From contig CAIIXF020000009.1 of assembly GCA_903813345.2 (NCBI GenBank), positions 38,373,759-38,433,758 of the forward strand: DNA of 60,000 bases, given 5' to 3'. Positions 57,263 to 60,000 of this stretch are shown piece after piece. The notes beneath the pieces were generated by a model. That model was not told where the DNA came from and ran no database searches. It saw nothing but the letters and a program-made list of their open reading frames with translations. Both the position numbers and the translations under genes were made by a program. Origin of the DNA: Owenia fusiformis (lineage: Eukaryota > Annelida > Polychaeta > Sabellida > Oweniidae). Numbering within the stretch: the stretch's first letter is position 1; the number at the start of each line of letters is the position of its first letter.

Positions 57263-59255
57263 GTAAGTTGCCTGAAAGCATGTTGAATGCTGCATATATG
57301 TTCTTTGCATGTTCCTTGTGTCATTACCACCATTCAGAGTGACCATTCTTGTAGTTCAATCCAGTGTGCTCTATTGTTCTTAAAACTTTTCAATAGGAAT
57401 AATTACTTGAGTATCTTTTACATGGAATGTTTATCCTAATACAAGAATCTGTTTCCCAAAACTATCATAAAAATGGTTTGTGATATAAAATTGTCTTTGA
57501 TTAGATATTTTGAATTGCTAAATTTTTAAGAAACAAAATCTTGTGTTATCATCAATCTCTTTTCATAATCATTCTAAGCATTTCCTTAGTTGGTATGGCT
57601 ATAGCCTATGGTTGCCAATCATTATAATAACTCTTAATGGTATAGAAAGCCCAATACCACATGTTTTGGAATAGAACATAGTTATACAGTATTATGTCTT
57701 AATATTTGGCATGTAGAAATATGGCCCTCATTGTTTGCCATGATACATGAAGCATATATATGGCCATGCATATACTATAACCATACCTGAAAGTGAATAT
57801 AATCAAGAATAGTGAGCAGTCAACCATTGTTCAGCTGTTAATGTTAGGAGCTCAAGAACAGAGTGCTATGGAGCATATTTCATTAGTTTATGCCACAGCT
57901 CTAACTTAATGTTAACAGTTTAACAGAATGATGACTCTATTTAGATGTGACTGATAACTGATTATACCATTATGATATGTTGCCATCATTTATGCCAAAT
58001 AATCAAATGTCCCTGGACCTATTTAATGGATTAAATAATAATGTGTATTTTCAATTTTTCATGCTGATACTGAACAATAATTTCATGTGCATTGTATACC
58101 TGCATGGGTTGATCAAAGTTGTTTGAAGCTGATTTTGTAGAAAAATGACAATATACTTACTAACTATATCGTAATAGGTTATCTAAGTAGAAGTTTCTCT
58201 TGCAAGATCTTCCAGAATTTTACGTAGAAATCAATATAGACTGAACAATAACAGCATATGGCATGCTAGAAGTATTTTACAATATGTACATGAAGCTTGC
58301 ATGTTTCTGTGATTTGAACTATTGACTGTTTAATAGATGGCATTGTGCGGAAGAATAGATTGCATTGTGATTTATAGATGTCAGTGTTAAAGTATGCATG
58401 ATGGCTCATGTGTATGGATGAGTGAGTTGCATGAATAATGAAATTGCACACTAACCCTGCTTTCTTAATAAACCTAACAAAAGTTGCATATATAAGAAGT
58501 GCTTATAATAGATCTGATGTTAAATAAGCTTTAATGTTTAAATGACTTTAAGTTAAGACAAAATTTTATTTCATTTTTATTATATATTGAAAGCTTTTTA
58601 TAGAATGCTTTTAGGGAAAGTTCATTAGAAGGCATAGAAAAAAGTTTATTTTTGTAATTGAATATTATGTTTTCATGCACTTTGAAACTTTTGTTTGACA
58701 CTTTTTCTTGACAGCATTTAAAAATTGTTTCCCCTTACTCAGAGCAGTATTATGCTCAGAAAAACCTTATATGTCTATGTGTGACACAAAATGATAAAGA
58801 TATTTTCTTTGATCTTTTAACATTAAACTCTGTTTCTTATTTTGGTAATGCACAGTGCGCAATGCAAAGAGTGTATGCTTGTGGTTTTATTTAAAAAGGT
58901 ACTCAAACATGGTTATGCATATTTTTTTTCTATCTGTAGATGGGCCGCGTAATTCATATTGATATTTTTGTAATACAGCTATTTCTGTTTTGGCGCATTG
59001 TTCTCAGGGTTGATTCCATTCAAGAATTTGACTTGCAAACCAGGGGAAAAATATTTTCAAAATAAGAAACAGAGTTTCTAAATGTAAGTCCAAAATGTGA
59101 AATATATGACCATAATTCCTGCTGCACTTGCTTCATCAGCAAGAGCCACAGGCATGATGGGATTGCTTGTCCTCCTGTTGTGTCACTTACTTTCTCTTTG
59201 AATGTATCTTTTGAATGTTGACTTTTGGAATGACAGGCCCTATTTGTGTCTGTAG
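57263..59255. other. Intron 29
   Basis: 2.0 kb of AT-rich sequence; no tandem array, inverted-repeat element or exon recognised. Confidence 0.78.
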
Positions 59256-59300
59256 GGTTCTCTAGGCCACAGGGGGGAATCTGGCCCTATGGGCTTACCT
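59256..59300 (+). CDS. Collagen exon 30, 45 bp (last in window)
   Basis: Five perfect triplets, GSLGHRGESGPMGLP, phase 0, acceptor tgtgtctgtag, donor gtaagt. The gene must continue to the right, because this exon ends in phase 0 within the collagen repeat. Confidence 0.93.
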
Positions 59301-60000
59301 GTAAGTCTGCCTCTATATTTAAGCATGCTTTCTAACCTGACACCCCTTATATAACAAACTTCAAAATGGAACATTCCATTATGCATCATTGACTGCATTT
59401 TGGATTGTTCTATTTTGGACAGGGGTGACAGGTCCAAGAAATGTAAGGTCCTTGTGTGTCAAACAATTTCTGTCAAGTATTTCTATTTTTGTTTTTGTTT
59501 GTCACAATTTTATTTGTTTGAGTGTGAATATTAATTTAATGAAGATGATGCACTGGTGAACCACTGTTATATTAGTACACATACTTGTATATATTTTATA
59601 GTACATCACTGCACTGTCTTTTAACTAAAACTTATCATTGATTCGCTGTAACAGATTTTCAAAAACAATATAACCAGATAACAGAAATGAATACTGAAAG
59701 TACTACCATTGGTGTACAAACATTGCTTTTCATTTATAGTGTGGCTTTAACTTTTGGCCTCTGGTCTAATATACTTACATAATATCATAACAATTATATA
59801 TTTTTTACTTATATATTCTTTTTTCTTCAATTTTTGAGGCATATTGTAGCGAATAAGTTTTAGTTGAAAGATATATTATTCAGAAATAGATTCTATTTAA
59901 TCTTTTTTATGAGAGATAGTGACAATTTTGTTTCATGTTAAACACAACATTATCTTATGTTTAGCATGTATGAATAGTATACACATTGTATTTTTCTTAT
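59301..60000. other. Start of intron 30, truncated by window end
   Basis: 0.7 kb, AT-rich; nothing recognised. Confidence 0.85.

Larger units (their letters stand above)
12835..59300 (+). other. Interrupted non-fibrillar collagen gene, internal part (30 exons placed)
   Basis: The gene is defined by a chain of short open exons with AG/GT borders whose translations are Gly-X-Y repeats and join in one frame. Exons 2-30 are all phase 0 at both ends and nearly all begin with an intact Gly codon. Exon 1 begins inside a split Gly codon. Collagen exon sizes are mostly multiples of 9 bp (18, 27, 36, 45, 72, 81, 90, 99), with one 654-bp exon. None is 54 or 108 bp, the sizes typical of fibrillar collagen genes. 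The triple helix is broken by at least three NC segments (34488-39244, 47996-48187, 51728-51889) and several shorter interruptions. Start, signal peptide or anchor, C-terminal domain, stop and polyadenylation site are not in the window. A FACIT, multiplexin or transmembrane-type collagen is likely; the exact family is inference. Confidence 0.93.

Overview
This window is an AT-rich, intron-rich piece of an animal nuclear genome. It is dominated by one gene on the + strand: a long, interrupted, non-fibrillar collagen. I can place 30 small exons between 12835 and 59300, about 2.69 kb of coding sequence or about 898 codons. The gene runs off the right edge and probably also the left: no start codon, signal peptide, C-terminal globular domain or stop is visible. 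Many of the introns carry miniature inverted-repeat elements, minisatellites, a GTCC microsatellite and repeats containing 'aagatggccgcc/aaaatggctgcc' text. That repeat style reminds me of marine invertebrates such as molluscs or other lophotrochozoans, but this is an impression; no species can be named from the sequence.

Layout. 1-12834 has no exon I trust. It holds two minisatellites (4602, 8561), a fragment of a dispersed repeat (1852) and a decayed coding fragment (10922). 12835-32503 holds nine short collagen exons, the first with a split Gly codon and the rest phase 0 with an intact Gly codon first. They are separated by introns of up to 9 kb full of fold-back elements. 34488-39244 holds non-collagenous (NC) exons. 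40135-43406 returns to collagen and includes a 654-bp exon with 218 codons and two matching Cys-pair interruptions. 46887-51889 alternates collagen exons with two more NC exons (47996 and 51728), both rich in clustered Lys/Arg. 54395-59300 is collagen again, with one Gly-rich segment (55742).

How it fits together. The product would be an extracellular or membrane-anchored triple-helical chain in which collagen blocks are separated by at least three NC segments. The NC segments share short motifs (I-x-M-R-A; KR-SR-KVR) and contain polybasic sites that could be proprotein-convertase cleavage sites or heparin-binding patches. Almost all mapped introns are phase 0, so most exons, including the NC ones, could be skipped or included without a frameshift. 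The mix of 27, 36, 45 and 72-99 bp exons and the many interruptions fit FACIT, multiplexin or transmembrane-type collagens better than fibrillar ones, but the family is not settled because the diagnostic ends lie outside the window.

The most noteworthy structures are the repeated NC modules in the collagen and a 1.8-kb mobile-element-like insertion (36589-38390). The insertion has 469-bp terminal direct repeats, inverted ends and a 9-bp target duplication, and sits inside an older inverted-repeat element.
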